Assembly (NCBI GenBank): GCA_019096065.1 | Contig: JAGUCH010000009.1 | Location: 2,862,001 to 2,926,000 of the forward strand | Source: Paracyclopina nana | Lineage: Eukaryota > Arthropoda > Copepoda > Cyclopoida > Cyclopettidae | Direction: 5' to 3' | DNA: 64,000 nt | In this document: piece after piece, positions 23,806-34,978 of the stretch | How the letters are laid out: the number at the start of each line of letters is the position of its first letter | Numbering within the stretch: position 1 is the first letter of the stretch | Translations under genes and position numbers: made by a program | The notes under the pieces: model-generated | Told to the model about the DNA's origin: nothing | The model's database searches: none | Seen by the model: only the letters and a program-made list of their open reading frames with translations

Positions 23806-26800
23806 TCATCCATCCCCGTCATCCTTGTCGTCGTCCTTTTTGCAGCAATATCGTTGGGACAAGACAATGACCAAAAACATGGTGCCAAGGCCGCCGACGC
23901 CGCCCCAAAAGCCCAAAACGCCGCCAATGATGGCCTTGATTTCCCGCCAGTAGCCTTCGTCGTTCATAAGCTCGTCCAGACTGTCTAGACTGGTCGCCTC
24001 GCCCTCCACCTCTGGGCCAGACATTGGGACGCCAGCACGTTGAACGGGTGGCGGTACGGCGTGGCCGTTTTTGTTCGTTACGCCGTTAAGATTCCGCACT
24101 CGTTTCTCGTTATTGGCTGGAAGCAAAAATAATTCCGATTGTTATAAGGATTTGTAACTTTAAATTGCCAGCCTCGAGCTAAGAATAATGCTCCAAAGTC
24201 GCGCCAGATGGCGCTGGTGGCACTCTGAAATTACTCTGTTTCTGGGCTTTTTTGCAATTTCAAAATGGCACTGACTGTGACGCTGGGAAACAATAATTGA
24301 AGGAGCAATTTGCGTATAAACGCCAATCTGCTCAAGAAAATTTCGCAGGCCTGTATTGATCTTTTAAGTATAACGTAGTAGCGCCCTCTATACAAGAGTG
24401 CTGCGTCACCTATTCCTATTTGGACATTAATCAATGCAGTGGCATGCATATATAAGATTTTTTAGCTTTAAATTCCAGTTCTTCAGGCTTAAATTGAAGT
24501 TTTCCTAGGGTAGATGACTAGGGCATGATGGCCAGAAGCTATATAGGGTTTCCGCGTTTTATCCCATTCCACCAGCTTAGCGCTTTAAGGCAGCTTTGCT
24601 GTTGTTGACTTACTCTTTGCGGATGCTAGAACTGACCCTTTGAGGCCTCAGAGGCCTTGAAATAAATCCACTATACTTATGTATTAAAGCAAGCAGACGT
24701 ATTTTAGCCAGGAGCAGCCATTAAAAGTGTGCAAAAAGTGCACACAGCAAAATGAGATTCCTTTAAAAAGGCGGCCCCTTTTGGCCTTTGAAAGTGATGG
24801 ATGATGCCCATTATTGGAACATACAAGAAGTATCTCAAAGCTAGCAAGGTCAATATGGCCCTCTTTCAACAGAGTTTTTTTTACGAAAGTTGCCATAGAA
24901 GAAATGGTCTGTCAATTTGGCAATATGGCAATTCAAAAAAAAAAAGCTGGCAAAAGTTTTCCCTTGGGACATCACTCCTATATCCCTCTATCTAGCCTTT
25001 TTCAGATGGGAGAAAAGCAAGGTAGGTCTTTTTTCCAATATGATTGATTAAGGGTCTTTTTCTGTTCTTTTTGCACTGTTTGGTGAATTTGAATTGCAAA
25101 TGCTCAAATAAAGGTGGAAATTGAGAAAGCAGCACCTCAAAAGCCTCAACATGGTGGTGGCCTCGAAGAACAGCCAGCAAGATCCCTCTCAGCTCAATGC
25201 AGAAATCCCCATAATCCCATAAAAATGTGTACTTGGCTAGCCTCAAAATTCTTTGCTCACACCTTTTTTTCATTTACACAAGAAATAGAACTAGGTAAAG
25301 GCGTCCATAAATGGACAGCGGAGGGCGGGCCTACGGAAATATTTGAAAGTAGCCCTTTATTTAAATAAAAAATGGAAAGCATGCTTCATATCACAAAGCT
25401 TTTTCCTTCAGCAACCTTCACTTTTAAATGGAGCTGAGTCACAATATGTGTAGTTGCTAGTTTAACTATGTTATAAGAGAGAGCGGCAATCTTCCAACAC
25501 TCATTGCTGAGCAGATTGCAAAGGTTGAAACTGGTCAAAGTCATAGGTGGCGCAATTTTTAGGATTTTTAGGACAATTTTTCTGTCACTCCACCTCGCCA
25601 AGTAAATAAGTTCGACCTTTGCAAATTTTGGAGGGCTCGTGTAGATCTCAGCTAGCCAAGATTGCCGCTCTCTCTGATATTCAGTTGCACTAGTAGTTGC
25701 ACTCAGGTTCAAATATGCTAATATTAAGAAGACCTGTGTCCTATGCATGGATCAACTGAGACGAACTCAGACCAGGACCAACTGTTTGCTAGAACCAGGA
25801 CCAACTATCAGGTTGCCATGCTTGGATCAACTAGGACATACTGTCCTTAGATAGACTGCAACAGATTGTCCTTGGATAGACAGACATAACTCATAGTCCC
25901 TGGATCAACTTTGAAGATAAACAGTCCTTGGATCAATGAAACGGATAGTCCTTGGATAGACTAGTATGACCTAGCAGGACCTGGGACAAGTATAACAAAC
26001 TGTGACTGGATAGCCTGACATAACTGATTGTCCCTGCACCAAAAAATGGATCATACTTGGATTGAAAGCTAGAACGTATTGTATGTACATTGTTAGAATG
26101 CAGCAACAAACTGTCCCTGGATTGACAAAAACATACTGTCCTTGGAAAGACTTGCAGAGCAGACTATCCTTGGATAGACTGGCAAAAGAGACTACCATGG
26201 CTGGAGAAAGTGCTCAGCTACAAAATTTAGACTCTTACAGCAAAAGTATAGCTAGATTTGAGACAGTATTTTAATGCTTTTTGATGGCATGAGTTTCTGC
26301 TTGGCTTGAAAGCTTGAGCTACAACAGCACAAAGCTTGGGATTGCTTGAACCAAATTTTGAAAAGCTTGAAAGTTGAAAAAGCTTATTTGAATACGGTGA
26401 CTTAATCACCATTTTTTCCTTTATGTAAAATAGTGAAAAGTTTGAAAAAAGCTTGAAAAGTGAAATTTTCAGTCGATGCAAGAACAGTATGTTTTCCCAG
26501 TCGATCCAAGGCTGACTAGTCATGTTGATGCACATGCTGTCCATCTTTTGTCTATCCAAAGATGATCTGTTTGTAGATCCAAAAACTATGTTTTCATAGT
26601 TGATTCAAGAACAATTTGTCCAGCCAATTCAAGTACAGTTGCACAGTGGTTCAAAATGCCGCTTTCATGCTCATCCCAAAAAAGTCGCGAATTTGACATG
26701 GCACCTTTTTCTTATAAGCCATTGGAGGGAAAAACTTTTTCACTAGATGGCGCTTTTTGGGCAAGCATATTTGGAAAGACTGTAGCACGTGAAACTTGTC

Positions 26801-29800
26801 ATGTGATCAGGAGCAGCAGTTTGATTGGCTCATCAGCAAAGCCAGGATAGAAAAAACAGTTTCAGCAATGAAAAGCTTATCTGTAAAATTAGTTGATCTA
26901 AGAATGATTTGTTTTGTCCATGAGAGGCCAATTTGTCGTAGTCTATCCAGGGACGATCCATTGTGGATCCAAGGGTAGGAGTCCCAACTGTCCACATGGA
27001 CTGACTAGTGTCTTTGATCACAATGCTGATCATGACCAACTAAAAGACCAAGACCAAGTAATAGATTAGTCAGTTCTTGGACCTGGCTGCCCAAAATCTA
27101 CCTACGTCCTGGTAAATCTACGTCAGTCATGGTTAACCAAGTAATCCATTGCTGCTCAAGTCAGCTATGGTTTCCAAAGTCAGAAATGGTGACTCAAGTC
27201 ACTCCTTAAGGGGCTGCACAAGGTAAAGCTTAATAAGGCTTGGCTACCCAAGTCAGTCCTAAGTAGTTTGTGTTTTACCAAGTTAGCCCAAGCTAGTTAA
27301 GTCACAAGTCAGTTATATAGCTAGATTTGAGACAGGAGACAGTATTTTAATGTTATTGATGGAATGTGTGTCTGCTTGGCTTGAAAGCTTGAGCTACAAC
27401 AGCACAAACCTTGAGATTCCTTGAAGCTAGAAAATTGAAAAAGCTTGCTAAATATGGTGACTTTCACCACCTTTTTTTTTTCTTTTACGTAAAATAGTGA
27501 AAAGTTTGAAAAAAGCCTGAAATGTGAAATTTTTCAGTCGATGCAAGAACAGTATGTTTTCCCAGTCGATCCAAGGCTGATTAGTTGAGTTGACACAAGT
27601 GCTGTCCGCCTTATGTCTATCCAAAGATGATCCGTTTGTCGATCCAAAAACTTAATGTGATTCAAGGACAATTTGTCCGGTTGATTCAAGTACAGTTGTG
27701 TAGTGGTTGAAAATGCCGCTTTCATGCTCATCCCGAAAAAGTTGCGAATTTGACATGGCACCTTTTTCTTATAGCCCTAAGCTAAAAACAGGCTATCATA
27801 GCTCCTCATTCCACAAATTTCCGGGTCCAATTTCAATTGATTATCCTAAAATGGTGTCTTGGTTATTTTTTTTGTCACAATATCTTGATTGCCTCAAAAT
27901 GGCCAAGCTGTTCTACTATTTCTCCAAAAATGGACTTTATCCAGGAAAAATTGATTTTTAAGGCCAATTTCCATCTTAATTTGTCAATAACTTCTAATTT
28001 GGACACTTTTGATAGCCAAGAACTCATTCAAAAATGAGATGCTGAAAATTGGTCTTGAAATGAGAATTTGGCCAATTCACCCGAATTTCTTGTGAGCGTG
28101 AAAAGGCTTTTTTATGTGGGTTGGTATTTCTTGTCTAACCCAATATATGTCTGTCCTGGTCTATCTATAGCCTGTGTGCTCTGACTGTTGATCCTATGAT
28201 GATCCATCGTGTTGATCAATGGATTATCTGTAAAAGTAGTTGATCTAAGAATGATTTGTTTTGTCCATGAGAGGCCAATTTGTCATAGTCTATCCACGGA
28301 TGATCCATTGTGGATCCAAGGGTAGGAGTCCCAACTGTCCACATGGACTGACTAGTGTCTTTGATCACAAATGCTGATCATGACCAACTGAAAGACCAAG
28401 ACCAACTAATAGATTAGTCAGTTCTTGGACCTGGCTGCCCAAAATCTAAAAATGTCCTGGCAAATCTAAGTCAGCCATGGTTATCCAAGTAATCTATTGT
28501 TGCTCAAGTCAGCTATGGTTTCCAAAGACAGAGGTGGTGACTCAAGTCACTCCTTAAGTGGCTGCACAAGGTGAAGCTTAATTAGGCTTAGCTACCTAAG
28601 TCACTCCTAAGTAGTTTGTTTTTAACCAAATCAGTCCTAGCTAGTTAAGTCACAAGTCAGTTCTTCTTGCTGGGGTGAATTTAAGTCAGCCATGGTTACA
28701 CAATTTAGCCCCAACTTAGTATGTTATTTGCTAGAATAGTAGTTGGTCCCTAGATCAAAGAGACGGATCCTCCTTGGATTGATTGTTAGAACACACACTC
28801 CTTGGATTGACAGGACTTACTGGGCAGGGAGATAGGGGTAGGCCTTTTGCCCACTCCCAATAATATGTATCAATCAGTTTGTTAATAGTATTACAGTTTT
28901 AGTTTTGAGGGCCCGCCCTCCCAAAATAATGAGAGTGGGCGGGCCTTCGGCCCGCTCCCACTAATATTGCACGTATACTGGTGGCGCTTTTTTTTACAGT
29001 TTCCTGTTTTTTGAACAGGGGAGCAACATAAGTCATAGTGAAATTTGGAGGGCAGGCCTTCTTTGGACCGCTCCCAAAAAAATAGCCTGAATATTGTTGA
29101 ATGTTGTCAACATAATTTGTTTGGTGTAAGGGCAATCCTAAACATTTGCTCAACTTTATATTTCAATGATAATGCAAAGAATTGGTAAAATGGTGAGATG
29201 CTCTGATAGCTCAGTGACAGAGTTTCAGATTGCAATGCAGTTCGACCCAGGTTCAAATCCTGGAAGAGGCAATAATTTTTTTGTCTCTTTCTGGATAACA
29301 ATTTACTTCCTTGTCGATATCTTGGCCCGCCCTCCAAAAACCAATGCTATGGAAGGGCTTCTGACATAATAAATATAATTCTGTGAAAATAATTTTTTGA
29401 ATTGAGAAACAAAAAAATTGAGAGGGGGCAAACCTTTTGCCAACTCTCAATAATATGCTTCAGTCACTTTTTTGAAAGCACTGCAATTTGAGTTTTTGAG
29501 GGACAAATTTTCAAATGCCCTCTTTGGAAAAACAAACACTGTTGCATTCAGCCCAGTGACTGGGCTGAATGTGGCCATAGCTTATGATTTTAATTTGCTA
29601 GGTGTTGGGGCAATCCCAAAATGTTGTTCAACATTTTCTTTCAATTAAATTGCTCAAAAGTTGTACTTTTTGTGTGATGTTAAGATGGCTCAGTGACAGT
29701 GTCCAATTGCCATACTGTCTGACCCTGGTTCAAACCCCATAAGAGGCAAACATTTTTCTGTCTTTTTCTAGACTAGAATTTACTTCCTGGTCGATATCCT

Positions 29801-30173
29801 TGTGCAGTTTCCTGGTGCAGTTTCCTGTGTCAAACGGGGGAGCGACATAGGTCACAGCGAAATGTGGAGGGCGGGCCTTCGGCCCGCCCTCCAATTAACT
29901 CATTTTTTCCCATATCCTTCACATTTTGTGATTTATTTTTGATAAAACAGTGATAAGAATCAATTTTTGATCTTTCAGATTGACAAAGTCTTATTAAATA
30001 CCTTGTATCACAGCAGCTGAGGCAGAGGCCACATCCGGCTTTTTTTCGAGTGAGTTGTCAAATTGCTGAGCTGAGGCCACATTCACTGACCACAAGAGCA
30101 TGACAAGCAGAAAAACATTGAACATGGTGAGGCCAGAGGTGGCACAGATGGCCACAAAACGCCCAAAATTCAT
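23806..30173 (-). CDS. Probable small type I membrane protein split by a 5.9-kb repeat-filled intron
   Basis: Exon 30173-30002 encodes 57 residues: a signal peptide (MNFGRFVAICATSGLTMFNV followed by a Leu/Val-rich core ending NVASA) and a short polar segment ending AAVIQ, with donor CAAG|gtattt leaving phase 1. Exon 24116-23806 opens in the complementary phase after a polypyrimidine acceptor and supplies 102 residues: a basic then acidic ectodomain (SLDSLDELMNDEGYW), one Gly-rich membrane span (AIIGGVLGFWGGVGGLG onward, residues 119-143) and a tail with CCKK and an Asp/Lys run. Joined, they give a 160-residue protein. An acceptor at 30238-30240 implies an upstream untranslated exon. The join rests on strand, phase and domain logic; additional exons inside the intron are possible. 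Family not recognised. Each exon alone is more certain than the link. Confidence 0.5.
25430..25700. repeat. Long imperfect inverted repeat (MITE-like hairpin)
   Basis: Perfect 18-bp arms lie at 25476-25493 and 25658-25675. Homology between the arms continues inward (the TTGCAAAGGT blocks and the GGTGGCGCAATTTTT region against its complement) and, more weakly, outward. The segment can therefore fold along most of its length, as MITE-type elements do. It contains no terminal direct repeat I could fix. It lies in the large intron of the minus-strand membrane-protein gene. Confidence 0.6.
25760..26200. repeat. Degenerate short tandem repeat, about 30-35 bp unit
   Basis: Recurring TGTCCTTGGATAGACT and CCTGGATCAACT-type phrases at irregular spacing. 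The copies are diverged, so this is an old array. It continues into the duplicated segment that follows. Confidence 0.6.
26250..28660. repeat. Tandem segmental duplication, two diverged copies
   Basis: Copy A runs about 26250-27310 and copy B about 27319-28660. Matching landmarks include GCTAGATTTGAGACAG (26251 and 27320), the stretch TGATCTAAGAATGATTTG (26894 and 28241) and the AAGTCAGCTATGG block. The offset between copies grows from about 1.07 to 1.35 kb because copy B has an insertion near 27.77-28.2 kb. No coding potential was found. Confidence 0.75.
28825..29350 (+). mobile_element. SINE-like unit, copy 1, with a tRNA-Cys-like head
   Basis: Starts with a degenerate GC-hairpin module (GGCCTTTTGCCCACTCCC) and runs through a unique-looking spacer to a tRNA-derived head at 29200-29270 with a T-arm in which CCAGG and CCTGG pair perfectly around TTCAAAT. 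The tail reads TTTACTTCCTTGTCGATATC. It is paralogous to the next unit at 29410-29892. A second tail fragment with GGGGAGCAACATAAGTCA lies at about 28985-29082. Confidence 0.6.
29200..29270 (+). pseudogene. tRNA-Cys(GCA)-like pseudogene in a SINE head
   Basis: TAGCTCAG D-arm start and a perfect 5-bp T-arm with TTCAAAT loop identify tRNA ancestry. The anticodon loop TTGCAAT reads GCA. The acceptor ends do not pair properly and the anticodon stem is disrupted, so it is not a working tRNA gene. Confidence 0.6.
29546..29570. repeat. Perfect palindrome with 12-bp arms
   Basis: Arms ATTCAGCCCAGT and ACTGGGCTGAAT flank a single G. It sits inside SINE-like copy 2 and has no counterpart in copy 1, so it looks like a later local event. 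Confidence 0.8.
29866..29892. repeat. Perfect GC-rich hairpin at the SINE tail
   Basis: 12-bp arms GGAGGGCGGGCC and its complement surround the triloop TTC. Related, less perfect versions occur at about 28935-28964 and 29052-29081, so the hairpin is a shared module of this repeat family. Confidence 0.8.
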
Positions 30174-30240
30174 CTAGGCAGACATGCCAAGGCTGCGAGG
30201 CCTTTTACCACCAATTGCTCAACGGCCTCAGTGTAAACTG

Positions 30241-31139
30241 AAAAAGAAAGTAGAGGATAATGCATATAAACTAGTTAGTCTTGTTTTGAGAATGAGAGGA
30301 CAGATCGAGGCCTCGAGAGATAGATAATGGTCTTGGTTGATTTGTTGTATGTTTGCTACTTTTCTCAGCTAGCTATATCCTACTTATGTACTATATGTGG
30401 ATCCTGATTGATAGAGCGGCTTCTTCCAGCTAGATGGATAAGTCTCCCAACCAGATAAATCGTGGTTTGAATTGTCGGTGAACGATTGAAAAGTAGTATA
30501 AGTTTTCCGTACTCTCCAGCAACTAGATCTTGACAAACATCTCTCACTATGTGCCAAACTAGTCAGCCGCACTTGTCGACGCTAAGTCTCATAGACTAAC
30601 TCTTTTTCTCAACCGCATGTTCCAAAACTAGTCAGCCATTTTGGAGATGCCAAGCACTCAAGTGGACGGAAGAAATGTTAATGCCATGTGGACTACGACA
30701 ATCTAAACGAGTTTTGACATGGTTGTTATCGAAAAGTAGTTGTAGCAAGCAAACTTCTTTTTGCAAATAAACGAAACCTTGTACTTGTTTTCAAGCACGA
30801 TAATCCGAAAATCTGACCGCTATGCGCAAAAAACTGTTTTGAATCCGCGGTTATGAAGGCTGCATTTGCCTTGCGTACAGCCATTGGCCTCTTGCTGAGG
30901 CCTTCAGCAAATCAAATGGCATTGTTTGATGTCATATGCAGCAATATTTTATTAATCACTTAAATAATTTGCTCTTAATTATGTACAGGCGAAAAGTTAT
31001 TGGTCGTATATATAGGGTTGAAAATGCATTCACTTCTTCAAGTTTGACTGCTCAGCCTCTGAGGATGAGGACCCAGTCATCAAGTCATCCGGGATACTTG
31101 CTTTTGGCAACAGTACTTTCAATCCCTTGCTGCCAAGTT
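30241..31139. other. Upstream region of the membrane-protein gene; no gene seen
   Basis: This stretch should contain the untranslated first exon and promoter of the minus-strand gene whose ATG is at 30173. I could not place them. No other coding exon is supported. Confidence 0.35.
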
Positions 31140-31560
31140 GATTTCAGCAGCGCCGAGTTCGTAGTCTCCAAGCCAAGCCTGAGTTTTTGCCGAAGTCCAA
31201 GGCCCCTGAGCTTGTCTTATTCGAATCCAAACTTGTCTTTCCCATCCAAAAATGGCCGGCTCCTGAGTCGATTTCGGCAGCGCAGCACCGAGCTTGTAGT
31301 CTCCAAGCCTGAGTTTTTGCCAAAGTCCATGGCCCCTGAGCTTGTCTTATTCAAATCCAAACTTGTCTTTCCCGTAGTCCAAAATTGGCCGGCTCCCGAG
31401 TCGATCGGCAGCGCAGTGCCGAGCTCGTAGTCTCCAAGCCTGAGTTTTTGCCAAAGTCAAAGCCCCCTGACCTTGTCTTATTCGAATCCAAAATTGGCCG
31501 GCTCCCGAGTCGATTTCGGCAGCGCCGAGCTCGTAGTGGCCAAGGGGAAACGGAAATGGA
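31140..31560. repeat. Minisatellite, 110-131 bp unit, about 3.3 copies
   Basis: The phrase GATTTCGGCAGCGC...CGAGCTCGTAGTCTCCAAG recurs with starts near 31140, 31270, 31401 and 31511. Copies share the block CTGAGTTTTTGCCAAAGTC. Open frames spanning it on both strands are explained by the repeat. Confidence 0.8.
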
Positions 31561-34200
31561 CAAAATTGTAAACAAAGTTCATGAGCAATTTTAACTTTCA
31601 TTTTTCAATAACGAATTGCTCTAAAGTAGTCCCAAGAATTGTAGAAAAAGAACTCTTCCGATCACTCTGACATCTGCAACTCCTTGTGCCAAAACCCATT
31701 TGCAGAAGGATCATCAAAACCTAATATAAGGGGAAAAAATATTTTTGTTGAAAACAAATACAAGTTTGAGACTACTTTAAGGAAATTAGGCTGACATTAC
31801 TTTGCACATCAAATGTACTCAAAAGTGGTCTCACCATTATACTACTTTTCGATGCACTATCTTGGTAAACCTTGTCGGATCGAAAAGTAGTTCTTGTTTC
31901 GCGAAAAGCGATCCAGCACGGGAAAATTTTTCCTGGTTGGGCTACATTTCGTCCAGATACTCTGCTGCTACAGATCTGTGCTTTCCATGGGCAAACAAGG
32001 ATGAAAAAGCACTTCGAGGAGCAAATTAAGTCGCGTAGAACCTACCCGCCGGCTCCGCGTTTGTCCGAAACAACGCAACCGCGTAGAGCGAAGCTCACAT
32101 TCAGGCTGATTCTCGAAAAGTGGAGACTTTCAATTTCAATTATTCATTTTCTTCCAACAATTTCTTTTAGGTTATGCAAACTTCTACTTCTTCAGGAAGA
32201 AACTCAAGAATCTGTGGTGTGTAAGTTAGCAAATAATTCATAGCTTTCGCAACTGAGACGGAGTAAAAAGATGACTTGAGCTTCTACTTGAGGAAAAAGT
32301 GCTCATAAAAGTAAGATATGCACTGCGTGGACCCATCGACTCCAAGTGGCCAATTATTCCGTTCAAGGGTCATTTTGAGCCAATCACAGGTACCCAGCAG
32401 CCAATGGAGCCAATCAGATTTGAAATAATTTGAATTTCCAGAAGCTGCTTCTTTTTACCTGTCTCTTTTGAAATAGGGAGCATTTAATTTTCAGTGTGCA
32501 TCATTCTCCCTGTGTGTGCGTTTGCTTTCTCCTGGCCTTATTACTCTCCAGGCTGGCTTACTAAAGTACTGAAATGCACTTGAAAGTCTCTAATTTTATC
32601 GCGGCTTTTGCCAATTAAGAGCATTTTCACATGCAAGCATAATGGTAAAGTCATAAACAAAAAGGAAAAAGCCATTAGCCGTGCTGATGTGAAACTAATG
32701 CACAAAATCTGAACAAGCAACTTCTCCATGGAAATTAATCACATCATAATAAACTTTCATCACTTCTAGGGCGAGATGAGTTTTTCTTCTTCAAAAAATA
32801 ATAAAGAGTGAATTTTGCAAAAAAAAAAACAACCTTACCTAATACTTTTCTTTCTCACTGCTCAAGTTGAGGAACACTACTGCTGAAAAAATGAGGGTAG
32901 CTGCAAGAGCTTAGAGCTCTCAAAAATAGGGGAAAGGATGTCCTTTCTCTGAATCGAAAAGCTCCAAGTCTAACAAAGATTTTTTGCGGTGCTACTCACC
33001 ACAACAAATGTGCAATATTATTCTTGAGCCCAACTACTAATGAGGAAACTTTGGACATCCATCAAAGAAAATATTATTATTTGTAGCTTAATTTAAAAGC
33101 GCACTGCAAACTGGAGCAAGTCAGGTCAGAATTTTAGCTGCTTTTGCACTGGCCTCAGATGGCCTCGAAAATAGGCCAACATGAAGAAATAAGATTGTAG
33201 AGCTATCAAGCTTTCTACTCAACGGAAAAGTTGGTGTATTACATTTTTCTTCAAAACTGCCAATCAAGTGAAATGGTGTAGAAGAAAAAAAATCCTCTTC
33301 ATGCTTCATCACTTCCATAATAAAGTCAAGAGCTACTGCTTTCTCAATATACGTCCTTCTACGTATAAAAGGTTTTTAGGGTTTGCTCAGCTTCTTTGAA
33401 ATCTAGTTAGCTTCTCAATTTTTTGGCAAACTGAAAAACTGAGATGACGCGTGAAAATGTATCAACATTTTGTAAACCAGAAAGAAAACATTTGACGAAA
33501 AATAAAATTAAATCTATGCATAAATCAGATGAAAAATGCAAGCTTTTTGTGAGTTAAATTTTGGCCAAGCTCTGCTGGCTTAGAACTAAAGGCATTCTTC
33601 TGAAAGATGCTACATAAAAAGTGGTTGAGAATGCAGGAAATGCCCATGAAACTATGGGGGAATAAATGGTCATGGCATAAAGTAGATGGCTTTGCTGCTA
33701 TCCCAAAGCTTGTCTCCATATCAATTTCAGACATCTTGAAACCTTACTATGTATGCAAATTAGTATCCATTCAAACTGCATAATGACGCTAAGAGCCTTC
33801 AGTTTAGCTTAAAAAGTGCAAAACTTGTTTGTGGCAGCTGACTGGACCATTTATCTATTGCTTAATGATAGTTTTGCAGGCAGGCTTTCATTAGGGCTGA
33901 AATTGTACATGCTACAAATTACTGTATGTAGGTAGTAATGGAAGTAAAGTATAGCAGTTTGTGATTGTTTCAGCGTCCAATGACGTCATCACTTCTAACT
34001 TTCACCAAAAGTGATGCACTGTACACAAGCTTGCAAATTAATAGCATTTTGTCAGGGAATCAAGAAGTCACAGCTGCAATGCGACAAAAGAAATCATACT
34101 GCTATTACAGCTATACAACAACAGCAGCAGTAGCAAAACTTCTTTAATGTATCATTTTAGAAAGCTCCATATCTGGCCACTTAGTGTATAAATGCGCGAT
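31561..34200. other. Gene-poor AT-rich region
   Basis: No exon, RNA gene or recent transposon could be supported. A TGACGTCA palindrome lies at 33981-33988. Open frames are short and lack domains. Confidence 0.4.
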
Positions 34201-34338
34201 AAATCGGTATGAATAATGCATTTGTACATCTTACATGTTCATGAAATATTCAAGAGTCTTTTCATTAGTAAGTTGGCTAATGACGTCATAAATGCGCACC
34301 ATTGTAGTCGAAATACAGGAAGAAGATAAATATCTATT

Positions 34339-34521
34339 TATATATGTAAACAATTTATAAAACAAGCTAATAAAATAGCTGAGCAAATTTTGTAAAGTAA
34401 AAATCGAGTGGCAACTTTGCGGGCTCGAGCTTGCGAGAGCCAAGTAATGCTACGAGATTTTTTCTTTGTAAAATGAGCTCAGACATTTTGTAAGCCTGTT
34501 TTATAATTTGTTTACATATAT
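34339..34521. repeat. Hairpin element (MITE-like) with about 30-bp terminal arms
   Basis: Left arm 34339-34368 and right arm 34493-34521 are inverted copies of TATATGTAAACAATTTATAA plus a few more bases, with two or three mismatches. Complementarity continues inward and meets at a central GC-rich palindrome around 34420-34440. A second inverted match (34526-34544 with 35097-35113) encloses the SINE copy that follows. Confidence 0.6.
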
Positions 34522-34832
34522 ATACGATTTTATATGATGGAAAGTAATTTTCAAATGTTAATGAAGTTACCAGACCAGGCAATCTTGACTTAGCATTTGA
34601 TCCATTACTTTGAGGGCTTGGGTTGAGAGGCCCTCAGTAGTGCAAGAGTAGCCAAAAGTGTTAATGAATCACTTAAAAAGTGTGCATTTTGAATTTGGCA
34701 CTTTTTGAAGATAAAAGATGTGTTAGATAAAGATTTGTCTGGTATCTATGATAGAGAATGTAGTAGTCTGCTAAGATTAGGTGAGCTTAGAAGATCAATA
34801 AAAAGGAATTATAACAACAATTTTTATCTCTC

Positions 34833-34978
34833 TGTATTGGTAGCTCAGTCAGTAGAGCGTCAGACTCCTAATCTAGATGATCAGGGTTCGATCCCCATGC
34901 AAGGCATTTTTTCTCCTTTTTTCTGCAATGGGGTTTACTTCTTGGTTAATATCTGGTCAAACAGAGGAGCAACACACC
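34833..34978 (+). mobile_element. tRNA-derived SINE copy with a Lys/Arg-like tRNA head
   Basis: The head (34833-34905) has TAGCTCAGTCAGTAGAGC, an anticodon loop CTCCTAA reading CCT, and GGTTCGATCC. Acceptor and T-stem each contain two mismatches, so it is not a functional tRNA. One change from CTT would make the anticodon that of tRNA-Lys, which the body resembles. The tail shares TTTACTTCTTGGTTAATATC and AGAGGAGCAACA with the 29-kb copies. Confidence 0.6.

Larger units (their letters stand above)
29410..29892 (+). mobile_element. SINE-like unit, copy 2, ending in a perfect GC hairpin
   Basis: Diverged duplicate of the unit at 28825-29350: the same order of hairpin relic, GTGTTGGGGCAATCC block, tRNA-like head (29682-29747, GGCTCAGTGACAG start) and tail with TTTACTTCCTGGTCGATATC. 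The tail continues through GGGGGAGCGACATAGGTCA to a perfect terminal hairpin at 29866-29892. Confidence 0.6.

Noticed and set aside
25386..25748. 120-codon minus-strand frame starting with a signal-peptide-like MHRTQVFLILAYLNL
   Set aside because: It lies almost entirely inside the inverted-repeat element, so its residues mirror the hairpin arms, and no splice partner or TATA box was found.
30936..31430. 164-codon plus-strand frame
   Set aside because: Much of it is the minisatellite at 31140-31560; no domain or splice support.
34833..34905. Functional tRNA gene
   Set aside because: Two mismatches each in the acceptor and T stems and a shared repetitive tail show it is a SINE head.
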